A stretch of 13,923 nucleotides of DNA from Dictyoglomaceae bacterium. GTDB lineage: Bacteria; Dictyoglomota; Dictyoglomia; Dictyoglomales; Dictyoglomaceae. The notes below the pieces were generated by a model. That model made no database searches. It was not told where the DNA came from and saw only the letters and a program-made list of their open reading frames with translations. Numbering within the stretch: position 1 is the first letter of the stretch; the number at the start of each line of letters is the position of its first letter. A program made the translations under genes and the position numbers. Positions 1-7,163 of the stretch are shown one piece after another. The stretch lies in the NCBI GenBank assembly GCA_026417425.1, contig JAOADF010000041.1, positions 1-13,923 on the forward strand, written 5' to 3'.

Positions 1-1
1 T

Positions 2-1087
2 CTTCTCCCAAAGGATTATATTCGTTATCGTTTGACAGGAGAATATGCTTCAGAGGTTTCTGATGCCTCAGGAACTCTTCTTTTTGATGTAAGGAATAGA
101 AAATGGTCTAAGGAGATGCTTTCCTTACTTGATATTCCTGAAGATTGGATGCCAAGAGTATATGAATCACCTGAAATCACAGGAACCCTTCTTCCAAAAG
201 TAGCAGAAGAATTAGGATTAGTTCCTGGTATACCAGTAGTTGGTGGAGGAGGGGATCAGGCAGCACAAGCAGTAGGTACAGGTATTGTAAGAAGTGGTAT
301 AGTATCAGTAACCCTTGGTACTTCTGGTGTAGTTTTTGCTCATTTAGATAAACCTGAAGGAGAAAAGGAAGGAAGGCTTCATACTTTTTGTCATGCAGTT
401 CCAGGAAAATGGCATACTATGGGAGTAATGTTATCCGCAGGAGGATCTTTTCGATGGTTTAGAGATTCCTTTGGAGAAATAGAGATGGAGCTTTCAAAAT
501 GGACGGGAAAAGATCCTTATGAGTTTTTAACCATGTCTGCGGAGAAAGTACCTTCTGGTTCTGAAGGTTTATTGTTTCTTCCTTATCTTACAGGAGAAAG
601 GACTCCTTATCCAGATCCAATGGCAAAAGGAGTTTTTGTGGGAATATCTTTGAGACATAAAAAACCTTATTTTGTTAAATCTGTTTTGGAAGGAGTTGCT
701 TTTGGATTAAAGGATTCCTTAGAGTTAATTAAAAATTTAGGCATCGAAATAAAGGAGATTAGGGTATCAGGAGGAGGTGCAAGGAGCCCCCTCTGGAGGC
801 AGATCTTAGCAGATATTTTTGATAGTCCAATAGTTACTATTAATGTAACAGAAGGAGCTGCATATGGTGCTGCACTTCTCGCAGGAGTTGGTGTTGGAGT
901 ATATGAAAGTGTAGAGTCTGCATGTGAAACTGCTATAAAAATTGTAAGCAAAGAGGAACCTAAAAAAGAAAATATTGAGCTTTATAAAGAATTATATGAA
1001 TTATATAGATCTTTATATCCTTTAATGAAGGATTATTTTAAAAAATTGTCTAATTTTGTAGAGAAATATTATGGAAACCAAAAATAA
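2..1087 (+). CDS. xylB: Xylulokinase, FGGY family (5' end outside window)
   Basis: Phosphorylates D-xylulose to xylulose 5-phosphate in the cytoplasm, the entry of xylose into the pentose-phosphate pathway. The frame is open from the left edge (LLPKDYIRYRLTGEYASEVS), so the gene begins upstream; an in-frame TTG at 32 is not a real start. About 361 residues are visible of a family length near 490-500, so roughly the first 130-140 are missing. Xylulokinase-type sequence includes SDASGTLLFD, GGGGDQAAQAVGTG (the Asp codon at 254-256 matches the family's catalytic Asp), VSVTLGTSGVVFAH, RLHTFCHAVPGKWH, YLTGERTPYPDP and the C-terminal FGGY nucleotide-binding block with VSGGGARSPLWRQ. The last 17 bases overlap the next gene in another frame, implying co-transcription. 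The family call is firm, and the closeness of the motifs to XylB favours xylulose over other FGGY substrates. Confidence 0.93.
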   Translation, partial: LLPKDYIRYRLTGEYASEVSDASGTLLFDVRNRKWSKEMLSLLDIPEDWMPRVYESPEITGTLLPKVAEELGLVPGIPVVGGGGDQAAQAVGTGIVRSGIVSVTLGTSGVVFAHLDKPEGEKEGRLHTFCHAVPGKWHTMGVMLSAGGSFRWFRDSFGEIEMELSKWTGKDPYEFLTMSAEKVPSGSEGLLFLPYLTGERTPYPDPMAKGVFVGISLRHKKPYFVKSVLEGVAFGLKDSLELIKNLGIEIKEIRVSGGGARSPLWRQILADIFDSPIVTINVTEGAAYGAALLAGVGVGVYESVESACETAIKIVSKEEPKKENIELYKELYELYRSLYPLMKDYFKKLSNFVEKYYGNQK

Positions 1088-2024
1088 TCTAGATGTTTTG
1101 TGTGTAGGTATTGCAGTAGCGGATATTCTAGGAAAACCTATCGAGTTTTTACCTGAAAAGGGGAAATTAATATTAATAGATGAAATAAACCTTAATACAG
1201 GAGGATGCGCAGTAAACACTGGTATTGCCTTGGCAAAACTAGGATTTAAAGTGGGAGTTATTGCAAGAGTAGGAAAGGATGGATTTGGAGATTTTATTAT
1301 CTCTCAACTAAAAACTTATGGAATTGATACTTCTGGTATTAAAATAGATAAAAATTTAAAAACTTCTGCTACTATTGTGGCAATATCCAAGGAAGGAGAA
1401 AGAAGTTTTTGGCATTATTTAGGAGCTAATTCTAATCTTGGTTTAGAGGATATTTCAGAGGATTTTTTGAGAAAAATAAAGATTCTCCATATTGCTGGAA
1501 CCAATGTACTTCCTTCCTTAGATGGAAGACCTACAGGTATTTTATTGGAAAAAGCAAAGAAAAATGGTCTAGTTACATCTTTAGATACTGTTTGGGATGC
1601 GAAGGGAAATTGGTTAAAAAACCTTGATTCAGCCTTACCCTATTTAGATTATTTTCTTCCCAGCTTAGAAGAGGCAAAAGTTATGTCAAAAAAGGAAAAT
1701 CCTGAGGATATTGCAAAGTTCTTTTTAGATAAAGGAGTAAAAGTTGTTGCTCTTAAAATGGGTGAAAGAGGGTCTTATGTTACTAATGGAAAAGAAGAGT
1801 ATTATATTCCTATATTTCCTGTAGAAGTAAAGGATACTACTGGGGCGGGAGATGCTTATGTTGCTGGATTTTTAGCAGGGGTTCTTTTAGGATGGAATAT
1901 TAAAAGATGTGGTCTTTTAGGGAACTTGATTGGTGCCTTTTGTGTTAAGGAAATAGGTGCTTCTGCTGGTATACCTCCAATAGATGAAGTTTTTAGAATT
2001 TTAAAAGAAAAAAATGATTTTTGA
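1071..2024 (+). CDS. PfkB-family (ribokinase-like) sugar kinase
   Basis: A 317-residue cytoplasmic ATP-dependent kinase of the ribokinase/fructokinase/KDG-kinase superfamily. The N-terminal signature GGCAVNTGIALAKLG is at about residues 44-58. The C-terminal signature DTTGAGDAYVAGFLAG starts at residue 255, giving the GAGD anion hole and the expected catalytic base Asp261. Length is normal. The ATG at 1071 lies inside the end of xylB (17-nt overlap) behind only a weak GAGA-like ribosome site, so translation is probably coupled to xylB. The neighbours suggest sugar catabolism, but xylulokinase already covers xylose. This kinase may act on another pentose, a keto-deoxy sugar or a nucleoside. 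The exact substrate cannot be read from the sequence, so no gene symbol is given. Confidence 0.9.
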   Translation: METKNNLDVLCVGIAVADILGKPIEFLPEKGKLILIDEINLNTGGCAVNTGIALAKLGFKVGVIARVGKDGFGDFIISQLKTYGIDTSGIKIDKNLKTSATIVAISKEGERSFWHYLGANSNLGLEDISEDFLRKIKILHIAGTNVLPSLDGRPTGILLEKAKKNGLVTSLDTVWDAKGNWLKNLDSALPYLDYFLPSLEEAKVMSKKENPEDIAKFFLDKGVKVVALKMGERGSYVTNGKEEYYIPIFPVEVKDTTGAGDAYVAGFLAGVLLGWNIKRCGLLGNLIGAFCVKEIGASAGIPPIDEVFRILKEKNDF

Positions 2025-2049
2025 CAAAATAAAAATTTCATATTAAAAT
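2021..2049 (+). promoter_or_regulatory. Sigma70-type promoter for importer 1
   Basis: A perfect -35 TTGACA at 2021-2026, a 17-bp spacer, and a -10 TAAAAT at 2044-2049 (5/6 match). The TGA stop codon of the upstream kinase gene (2022-2024) lies inside the -35 box. Transcription would start near 2056, giving a leader of about 68 nt ahead of the binding-protein ATG. This would let the importer be expressed independently of the xylB-pfkB transcript. Seen directly in sequence; activity is inferred. Confidence 0.75.
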
Positions 2050-2066
2050 TAATTAAAATTTATTTT

Positions 2067-2117
2067 AGGGAGGTGGTAAAGACTTAATTTCTCCTCTAAA
2101 TAACCTTTTAAGGAGGT
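2067..2117 (+). promoter_or_regulatory. Leader with two SD-like elements and an anti-SD
   Basis: The 5' leader holds an SD-like AGGGAGGT at 2067-2074, a CTCCT (anti-SD) at 2091-2095, and the real ribosome site AAGGAGGT at 2110-2117, six bases before the ATG at 2124. The CTCCT can pair with either G-rich element (about 6 bp each, including G-U pairs), and the pairings are mutually exclusive. The sequences are certain; any switching role is speculation, and helices this short would be weak in a thermophile. The first SD-like element has no convincing ORF: GTG at 2073 would give only four codons. Confidence 0.3.
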
Positions 2118-2123
2118 TTTGCC

Positions 2124-3119
2124 ATGAAAAGATTTATTTTAGTCCTTTCTTTGTTAATTATTCTCCTTTTAATCTCTGCTACCGCTCAGGTTCCAAAGAA
2201 ACTCGTTTTTGCCTGGATTCCAAAAGCCCTAAATAACCCAGTTTTTGAGACAGGAAGAGATGGTGCCTTTAAGAGAGCAGAAGAATTATCTAAACAAGGA
2301 CCATATAAAGTTGAAGTTCTATATGTAGGATCTGTAGCTTCCGATGCTACAGAACAAGCAAGAGTAGTAGAAGATGTTGTTGCACGAAAAGTTGATGGGA
2401 TTGGAATATCTTGTAATGATCCTACAGCATTGATCGATGTAATAAACAAAGCAGTAGATGCTGGAATTCCAGTAATGACATGGGATGCAGATGCTCCAAA
2501 AAGTAAGCGATTTACATACCTTGGAGTTAATAATTATGAGGGTGGAAGATGGGCAGCAAAATTATTAGTAAAAGCAATGGGAACAAGGGGAGATGTAGCA
2601 TTGCTTACTGGGGTCCCTGGAGCTCTTAACTTGGAAGAGAGAATGAGAGGATTCAGGGATGAAATAAAGCAATATCCTAATATAAAGATTGTAACTACGG
2701 TGGCTTGCTATGATGATATTAATAAGGGTGTACAAGTTGTAGAAGAAGTTATGCAGGCATATCCCAAATTAAAAGGTTGGTTCTTTGTAGGATTATGGCC
2801 ATTATTTGCAGAAAGAGGCTCCATGCCTCTATGGGAGAAGGCATCAAAAGCAAAGAAGGTATTTACTGTAGCCTTTGATACTTTACCAGTAGAATTACAA
2901 CTTCTCAAAGAAGGACTTCTTTGTGGTTTAGTGGGACAAAAGTATTGGGGTTGGGGCTATGATACCATAGATATCTTATATCGTAAGGTAGTAAAAGGTG
3001 AAAAATTCCCAGACTGGATCGATAGTGGAATGGATATTGTAACAAAGAAGAATGTTGATGCGATGATTAGAGCATGGCTATTGAAAGATTTCAAGACCCC
3101 ATTACCTCCTCCATTCTAA
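2124..3119 (+). CDS. Sugar ABC transporter substrate-binding protein (importer 1)
   Basis: A 331-residue periplasmic-binding protein of the ribose/xylose-binding (Peripla_BP_4, RbsB-like) family, which captures sugar outside the membrane for the permease encoded two genes downstream. The N-terminal signal peptide has Lys/Arg at residues 2-3, a hydrophobic core to about residue 18, and probable cleavage after Ala21 (ATA|QV). There is no lipobox Cys, so it is not a typical lipoprotein. Family features include [32 protein letters not shown] at about 113-125, [17 protein letters not shown] at 132-148 and [10 protein letters not shown] near the hinge. The start is fixed by AAGGAGGT six bases upstream. 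The upstream xylulokinase suggests xylose or a related sugar; I recall similar proteins beside xylulokinase in Thermotoga, but did not check this here. Confidence 0.92.
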   Translation: MKRFILVLSLLIILLLISATAQVPKKLVFAWIPKALNNPVFETGRDGAFKRAEELSKQGPYKVEVLYVGSVASDATEQARVVEDVVARKVDGIGISCNDPTALIDVINKAVDAGIPVMTWDADAPKSKRFTYLGVNNYEGGRWAAKLLVKAMGTRGDVALLTGVPGALNLEERMRGFRDEIKQYPNIKIVTTVACYDDINKGVQVVEEVMQAYPKLKGWFFVGLWPLFAERGSMPLWEKASKAKKVFTVAFDTLPVELQLLKEGLLCGLVGQKYWGWGYDTIDILYRKVVKGEKFPDWIDSGMDIVTKKNVDAMIRAWLLKDFKTPLPPPF

Positions 3120-3140
3120 ACTTTGAAAAATAAAAACTTT

Positions 3141-3170
3141 AGGGGTACTGGTAGTATCACCAGTACCCTT
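3141..3170 (+). terminator. Intercistronic hairpin (partial terminator or attenuator)
   Basis: An inverted repeat GGGTACTGGT (3143-3152) / ACCAGTACCC (3159-3168) with the 6-nt loop AGTATC forms a perfect 10-bp stem, extendable to 12 with A3141-T3170 and a G-U pair. It lies 21 nt after the binding-protein stop and is followed by TATTATTATT rather than a clean T-run. It may stop some transcripts or protect the binding-protein mRNA from 3' decay, so that binding protein outnumbers ATPase and permease. The hairpin is certain; the strength of termination is unknown. Confidence 0.7.
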
Positions 3171-3182
3171 TATTATTATTGT

Positions 3183-3188
3183 GGAGGT
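3183..3188 (+). promoter_or_regulatory. Ribosome binding site deciding the ATPase start
   Basis: GGAGGT lies 11 bases before the ATG at 3200. The reading frame can be extended to a TTG at 3179, but that codon lies upstream of this site and would add seven residues (MWRCKNF) foreign to the family. The ATG at 3200 is therefore preferred. Confidence 0.7.
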
Positions 3189-3199
3189 GTAAAAACTTC

Positions 3200-4732
3200 A
3201 TGGAACCAATAGTAAGAATGGAAGGCATATCAAAGGCATTCCCAGGAGTTCAAGCTTTAGATATGGTAGATTTTGAAGCATATCCTGGAGAAGTGATGGG
3301 ACTTGTTGGTGAAAATGGAGCAGGAAAATCTACATTAATGAAGATTTTAAGTGGTGCTTATAAAAAAGATACAGGAAGGATATATCTTGATGGTAGAAGA
3401 GTTGAGATTGAAAATCCATTTCATGCTCAAAAATTAGGGATAAGTACTATTTATCAAGAGTTTAACTTAACTCCCAATCAGACTGTTGCTCAAAATATCT
3501 TTTGTAATAGAGAACCAAAAAGAAAGGGAATTTTAAGCTATTTTGGATTTATAGATAAAGAAAGAATGGAAGAGGAGGCAAAAAAAATATTAGAAATTTT
3601 AGGGGCGGACATATCTCCTAAAAGTCTTGTAAAGTATCTTTCTGTAGCAGAAAGACAAATGGTGGAAATTGCAAAAGCCTTATCTTTTAAAGCAAAAATA
3701 ATAATAATGGACGAACCCACATCCGCTTTAGGTCCTGAAGAGGTTGAAAAATTATTTGAAATTATTAATCAATTAAAATATCAAGGTATAGCTGTAATTT
3801 TTATATCTCATAGATTAGAAGAGGTTTTTAAAATTGCAGATAGAATTACGGTACTAAGAGATGGTAAGTTGGTGGGAGTAATGAAAAGAGAAGAAGCAAC
3901 TCCAGACAATGTTATTTATCTTATGGTTAACAGACCTTTGACTGAAATGTTTAAGAAAGAAGAATCAAAGGTGGGAGACGTAATTTTCGAAGTAAAAAAC
4001 CTATCAAAAAAAGGAGTAGTCGAAAATATTAGCTTCAAATTATACAAAGGGGAAATACTAGGGATTGCAGGATTAGTAGGTTCTGGAAGAACAGAAATGG
4101 TAAGATTAATTTTTGGCGCAGATAAGAAGGATAGTGGCGAGATTTATTTAGAAGGTAAAAAAGTAGATATTAATTCTCCTGAAGATGCTGTAAAATTGGG
4201 AATTGGACTTGTTCCTGAGGATAGACAAAATCAAGGTTTAATTCTTAAACTTACTGTAAGAGAAAATATAGGAATTCCTATATTAAAGAAATTAGTAAAT
4301 TTACTTTTTGTTGATAAAGAAAAACTGAACTCCATAGCAAAGGAGTTTGTTCAAAAATTAAATATTAAAACTCCAAGTTTATTTCAAAAGACCTTATATC
4401 TATCAGGAGGGAACCAACAGAAAGTAGTATTAGCAAAATGGTTATCATTAAATCCAAAAATATTAATCCTTGATGAGCCTACAAGGGGTATCGATGTAGG
4501 GGCAAAAGTTGATGTCCATGCTATTATGAGCCAATTAGCAAAGTCTGGAATAGGTATTATAATGATTTCCTCAGAAATGCCTGAAGTTTTAGCTATGAGC
4601 GATAGGATATTGGTTATGAATGAGGGGAAGTTAGTGGCGGAGTTATCAAAGAAAGAGGCGACTCAAGAAAAAATTATGACCTATGCATCGGGACACTTTA
4701 AATCTCATTATAGTCAAGGAGGAATAATATGA
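3200..4732 (+). CDS. Sugar ABC importer ATPase, two nucleotide-binding domains (importer 1)
   Basis: A 510-residue RbsA/XylG/MglA-type protein that powers sugar import from the cytoplasmic face. Domain 1 has Walker [10 protein letters not shown] (37-45, Lys43), Q-loop Gln86, signature LSVAERQ (147-153, the family's variant of LSGGQ), Walker B IIIMDEP (Asp171, Glu172) and switch His204. Domain 2 has a degenerate Walker [10 protein letters not shown] (291-299, Arg in place of Lys), a canonical LSGGNQQ (401-407) and Walker B ILILDE (Asp425, Glu426). This one-good, one-degenerate pattern is normal for the family. The start ATG is at 3200. Its stop overlaps the permease start by four bases (ATGA), indicating translational coupling. 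It is closely similar to the second importer's ATPase (7160-8647), so the two are paralogues. Confidence 0.95.
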   Translation: MEPIVRMEGISKAFPGVQALDMVDFEAYPGEVMGLVGENGAGKSTLMKILSGAYKKDTGRIYLDGRRVEIENPFHAQKLGISTIYQEFNLTPNQTVAQNIFCNREPKRKGILSYFGFIDKERMEEEAKKILEILGADISPKSLVKYLSVAERQMVEIAKALSFKAKIIIMDEPTSALGPEEVEKLFEIINQLKYQGIAVIFISHRLEEVFKIADRITVLRDGKLVGVMKREEATPDNVIYLMVNRPLTEMFKKEESKVGDVIFEVKNLSKKGVVENISFKLYKGEILGIAGLVGSGRTEMVRLIFGADKKDSGEIYLEGKKVDINSPEDAVKLGIGLVPEDRQNQGLILKLTVRENIGIPILKKLVNLLFVDKEKLNSIAKEFVQKLNIKTPSLFQKTLYLSGGNQQKVVLAKWLSLNPKILILDEPTRGIDVGAKVDVHAIMSQLAKSGIGIIMISSEMPEVLAMSDRILVMNEGKLVAELSKKEATQEKIMTYASGHFKSHYSQGGII

Positions 4733-5721
4733 AAAATAGAGTTTCTGGTAGACCTCTAAGCCAAGCTTTTAAATTCCAAAGAATTCAAGAGATAGGAATT
4801 TTAGTGATTTTATTTATATTATGTTTGTTTTTAAGTATTGCTACTCCAACTTTTTTAACTTCTACTAATATTTTTAATATTCTTAGAGCCTTTTCTTGGA
4901 TTGCCATTAGTGCTTTTGGAATAAGCATGGTTATTATTACAGGAGGAATAGATTTATCAGTAGGCTCTGTAATGGCACTTTCAGGATTAATTACTGCTAT
5001 GATGCTTCGTGCAAATATGGGAAATTTTTTATCAATTTTAGGAGGATTATTTATTGGAGCCTTTGTAGGTTTTATTAATGGTCTTTTAGTTAGTAAAGCA
5101 AACCTTCCTCCTTTTGTGGCAACCCTGGGAACTATGAGTATTGCTCGTGGATTTTGTTATGGATTAACTGGAGGTTGGCCAGTGAGAGAATTACCTCGAA
5201 GTTTTATGTTCTGGGGACAATATGATATACCTTTATTGGGGGTTGGTATTCCTCTTCCTGTGGTTATTATGATACTTCTTGGTATTATTGTTTCTTTATT
5301 TTTAAATCGCACTGTTTGGGGATATAGAATATATGCAGTAGGAGGCAATGAACAAGCAGCTCGTCTTTCTGGAATCAATACAAGTAGAATAAAATTATTG
5401 GTTTATACCTTATGTGGACTTTTAACAGCAGTAGGTGGATTTCTTATGACCGCGAGACTTGGAGTAGCTGCTCCTACTGCTGCCTCTGGTTATGAATTAG
5501 ATATCATTGCATCTGCAGTTATTGGAGGAACATCCCTTTCTGGTGGTGAAGGGACCATATTAGGAGTGCTTATTGGTGCTGCTATAATGCAGGTTTTAAG
5601 AACGGGAATGGTTCTTCTTGGTTTTCCTGCATATTGGCAACCATCAGCTATTGGAGCTATAATAATATTGGCTATAATGTTTGATCAATATAGAAAGAAA
5701 AGGATGGGTCTTCTTCGTTAA
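4729..5721 (+). CDS. Sugar ABC importer permease (importer 1)
   Basis: A 330-residue polytopic inner-membrane protein of the BPD_transp_2 (RbsC/XylH) family that forms the sugar channel, probably as a dimer. Family blocks seen: GGIDLSVGS at 72-80, [17 protein letters not shown] at about 125-141, the cytoplasmic coupling-loop region [15 protein letters not shown] at 202-216, and [20 protein letters not shown] at 264-283. Several hydrophobic segments are evident, for example 23-39, 55-71, 101-121, 174-192, 222-240 and 308-318. The start ATG overlaps the ATPase stop and is preceded by AAGGAGG (4716-4722) at six bases. Length and motifs are ordinary for the family. Confidence 0.95.
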   Translation: MKNRVSGRPLSQAFKFQRIQEIGILVILFILCLFLSIATPTFLTSTNIFNILRAFSWIAISAFGISMVIITGGIDLSVGSVMALSGLITAMMLRANMGNFLSILGGLFIGAFVGFINGLLVSKANLPPFVATLGTMSIARGFCYGLTGGWPVRELPRSFMFWGQYDIPLLGVGIPLPVVIMILLGIIVSLFLNRTVWGYRIYAVGGNEQAARLSGINTSRIKLLVYTLCGLLTAVGGFLMTARLGVAAPTAASGYELDIIASAVIGGTSLSGGEGTILGVLIGAAIMQVLRTGMVLLGFPAYWQPSAIGAIIILAIMFDQYRKKRMGLLR

Positions 5722-5744
5722 ATAATTATTAGGAGGAAAGTAAA

Positions 5745-7163
5745 ATGGGAATAAGAGGTGACTTAGTAAGTTTACCTTTATGGGAAGTTCTCCAGCTACT
5801 TTCCTCGGGGAGAAAGACAGGCAGATTTCAAGTTGAAGATGGAGAAAGAAGAGCGGAAGTATTTTTTAAAGAAGGTAGAATAGTCTATGCAAGAACAGGA
5901 CTTTTAGAAAATATGGATGCTTTATTGGATTTAGCATTGTGGAATAAAGGTAATTTTATTTTCTTTCCTGAGGAAAAAGCTCCTTTTTATGTTTTAGATA
6001 TCGATCCCTTTGAGATATTAATAAATGCTGCAAAATATATTGACCTTATGGATTATCTTGGAGATGTGATATTATTACCTGTTAAAGTTGATGGTTTATC
6101 CTTGGAAGAAGAGGTTGTAAGTACTTCTTTTGATGGTTTAAAAACAGTAAGGGAAGTAGCCTCTGAGTCCTCTTTAGGAAAGGTCAAAACCTTAGAACTG
6201 GTTAGGAAATTAATAAGAGAAGAAAGACTTTTAAGAGTAAACGAGGATTTTTCATTATTTTGGTTATATATCTTTTGGAGATACTGGCTCCATTCTTTAA
6301 AAGAATTCCCTAAAATAGCAATAAATGAAAGAACTTTGAGAAGAGAATGGCAGAATTTTTTAAATAGAAGAGAAGAAAAGGTAAAAGAGATTTTTAGAGA
6401 TGTTACCTCCCAAGAGAAAGTTTCTTGGTATTATTTTTATAGACATGTGAAAGAGTTTACTCCAGAGCCCATTGAAAGATTCTCAAGAGAATCTATAAAT
6501 TTCCTCTTCTCCTTAGGTAGAACAAGGATAGATATGGTACTTGATGCGGCAAGAATTTTTGAATTTATTAATTTTATAGAGAACAATCTTAATCATATCT
6601 TTCTATTTGTTGGGAAATATGAGAACTTTGAAGAAGAATTTTTCTCATGGTTTTTTGATGGAGAGAAGACTTTTAAACAAATTATAGATGAGTCAATTTT
6701 TGAAAGGTCAAGAACTCAAAGTATTCTTGGAAAATTGTTAAAAGATAAAAAGATTGTCTCTTTTGAAGAAGATAAAAAATTAGCTTTAATATTTACCTTT
6801 TGGAGATTTTGGATGGAAATATTTAATCGATATCAAAAACTAAATATAACACAGAGATTAGAAGAGAGTTGGCAAGAATTTATCGAAAATAATATTCAAG
6901 AAGTGAAGTATATTTTTGAAAATTTAGTGGGGAATTTAAAACCTTATTGGCCATATTTCTATAAAAATTTAGGAAAATATACTGAGGAGGAAATAAAGGG
7001 ATTTGTTAAAAATTCTGTGGATATTATTCGTAAAATAGGAGAAGAGAATTTAGATCCCCAAACCTTGGAAAATATATGGATGGAATCTTTAAATATTCTT
7101 AGGAAATTCCCAGTATTTGAAAGTATCGAATTTTTATATATTAGAGAGAAAGGAAAGATTTAA
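5745..7163 (+). CDS. PATAN/DUF4388-domain protein with duplicated C-terminal module
   Basis: A 472-residue soluble protein of unknown function. Residues 1 to about 100 match the PATAN/DUF4388 pattern known from PatA-type signalling proteins: GDLVSLPLWEVLQLLSSGRK, then TGRFQV and VFFKEGRIVYARTG. After it lie two copies of one module, at about residues 121-258 and 296-432 (period 174-175). Each begins with an EEE..S..FDG.KT region that looks like a small helix-turn or winged-helix fold, then FWR(Y/F)W and a helical, aromatic-rich part (EWQNF / SWQEF, WYYFY / WPYFY). Over 121-181 against 296-356 I count 21 identities in 61 ungapped positions. There is no receiver, kinase or GGDEF domain and no membrane segment. 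It starts 24 bases after the permease stop with AGGAGG at 5731-5736, so it is probably the last gene of the importer operon. A role in sensing or regulation tied to sugar import is only an inference. Confidence 0.8.
   Translation: MGIRGDLVSLPLWEVLQLLSSGRKTGRFQVEDGERRAEVFFKEGRIVYARTGLLENMDALLDLALWNKGNFIFFPEEKAPFYVLDIDPFEILINAAKYIDLMDYLGDVILLPVKVDGLSLEEEVVSTSFDGLKTVREVASESSLGKVKTLELVRKLIREERLLRVNEDFSLFWLYIFWRYWLHSLKEFPKIAINERTLRREWQNFLNRREEKVKEIFRDVTSQEKVSWYYFYRHVKEFTPEPIERFSRESINFLFSLGRTRIDMVLDAARIFEFINFIENNLNHIFLFVGKYENFEEEFFSWFFDGEKTFKQIIDESIFERSRTQSILGKLLKDKKIVSFEEDKKLALIFTFWRFWMEIFNRYQKLNITQRLEESWQEFIENNIQEVKYIFENLVGNLKPYWPYFYKNLGKYTEEEIKGFVKNSVDIIRKIGEENLDPQTLENIWMESLNILRKFPVFESIEFLYIREKGKI
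6105..6518 (+). repeat. Protein-level repeat, copy 1 (residues 121-258)
   Basis: First copy of the internal duplication in the PATAN protein. Landmarks: EEEVVS, SFDGLKT, NEDFSL, IFWRYW at 176-181, REWQNF at 200-205 and WYYFY at 228-232. It aligns with copy 2 without gaps for the first 61 residues. Divergence is high at DNA level, so the duplication is old. Confidence 0.7.
6630..7040 (+). repeat. Protein-level repeat, copy 2 (residues 296-432)
   Basis: Second copy, offset 174-175 residues from copy 1. Landmarks: EEEFFS, FFDGEKT, EEDKKL, TFWRFW at 351-356, ESWQEF at 374-379 and WPYFY at 402-406. Both copies end in a similar helix (FLFSLG and IIRKIG). Confidence 0.7.

Noticed and set aside
667..951. 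Minus-strand open frame inside xylB
   Set aside because: It is the antisense of the conserved FGGY C-terminal coding region, with low-complexity Pro/Thr/Ser content and no protein family resemblance.
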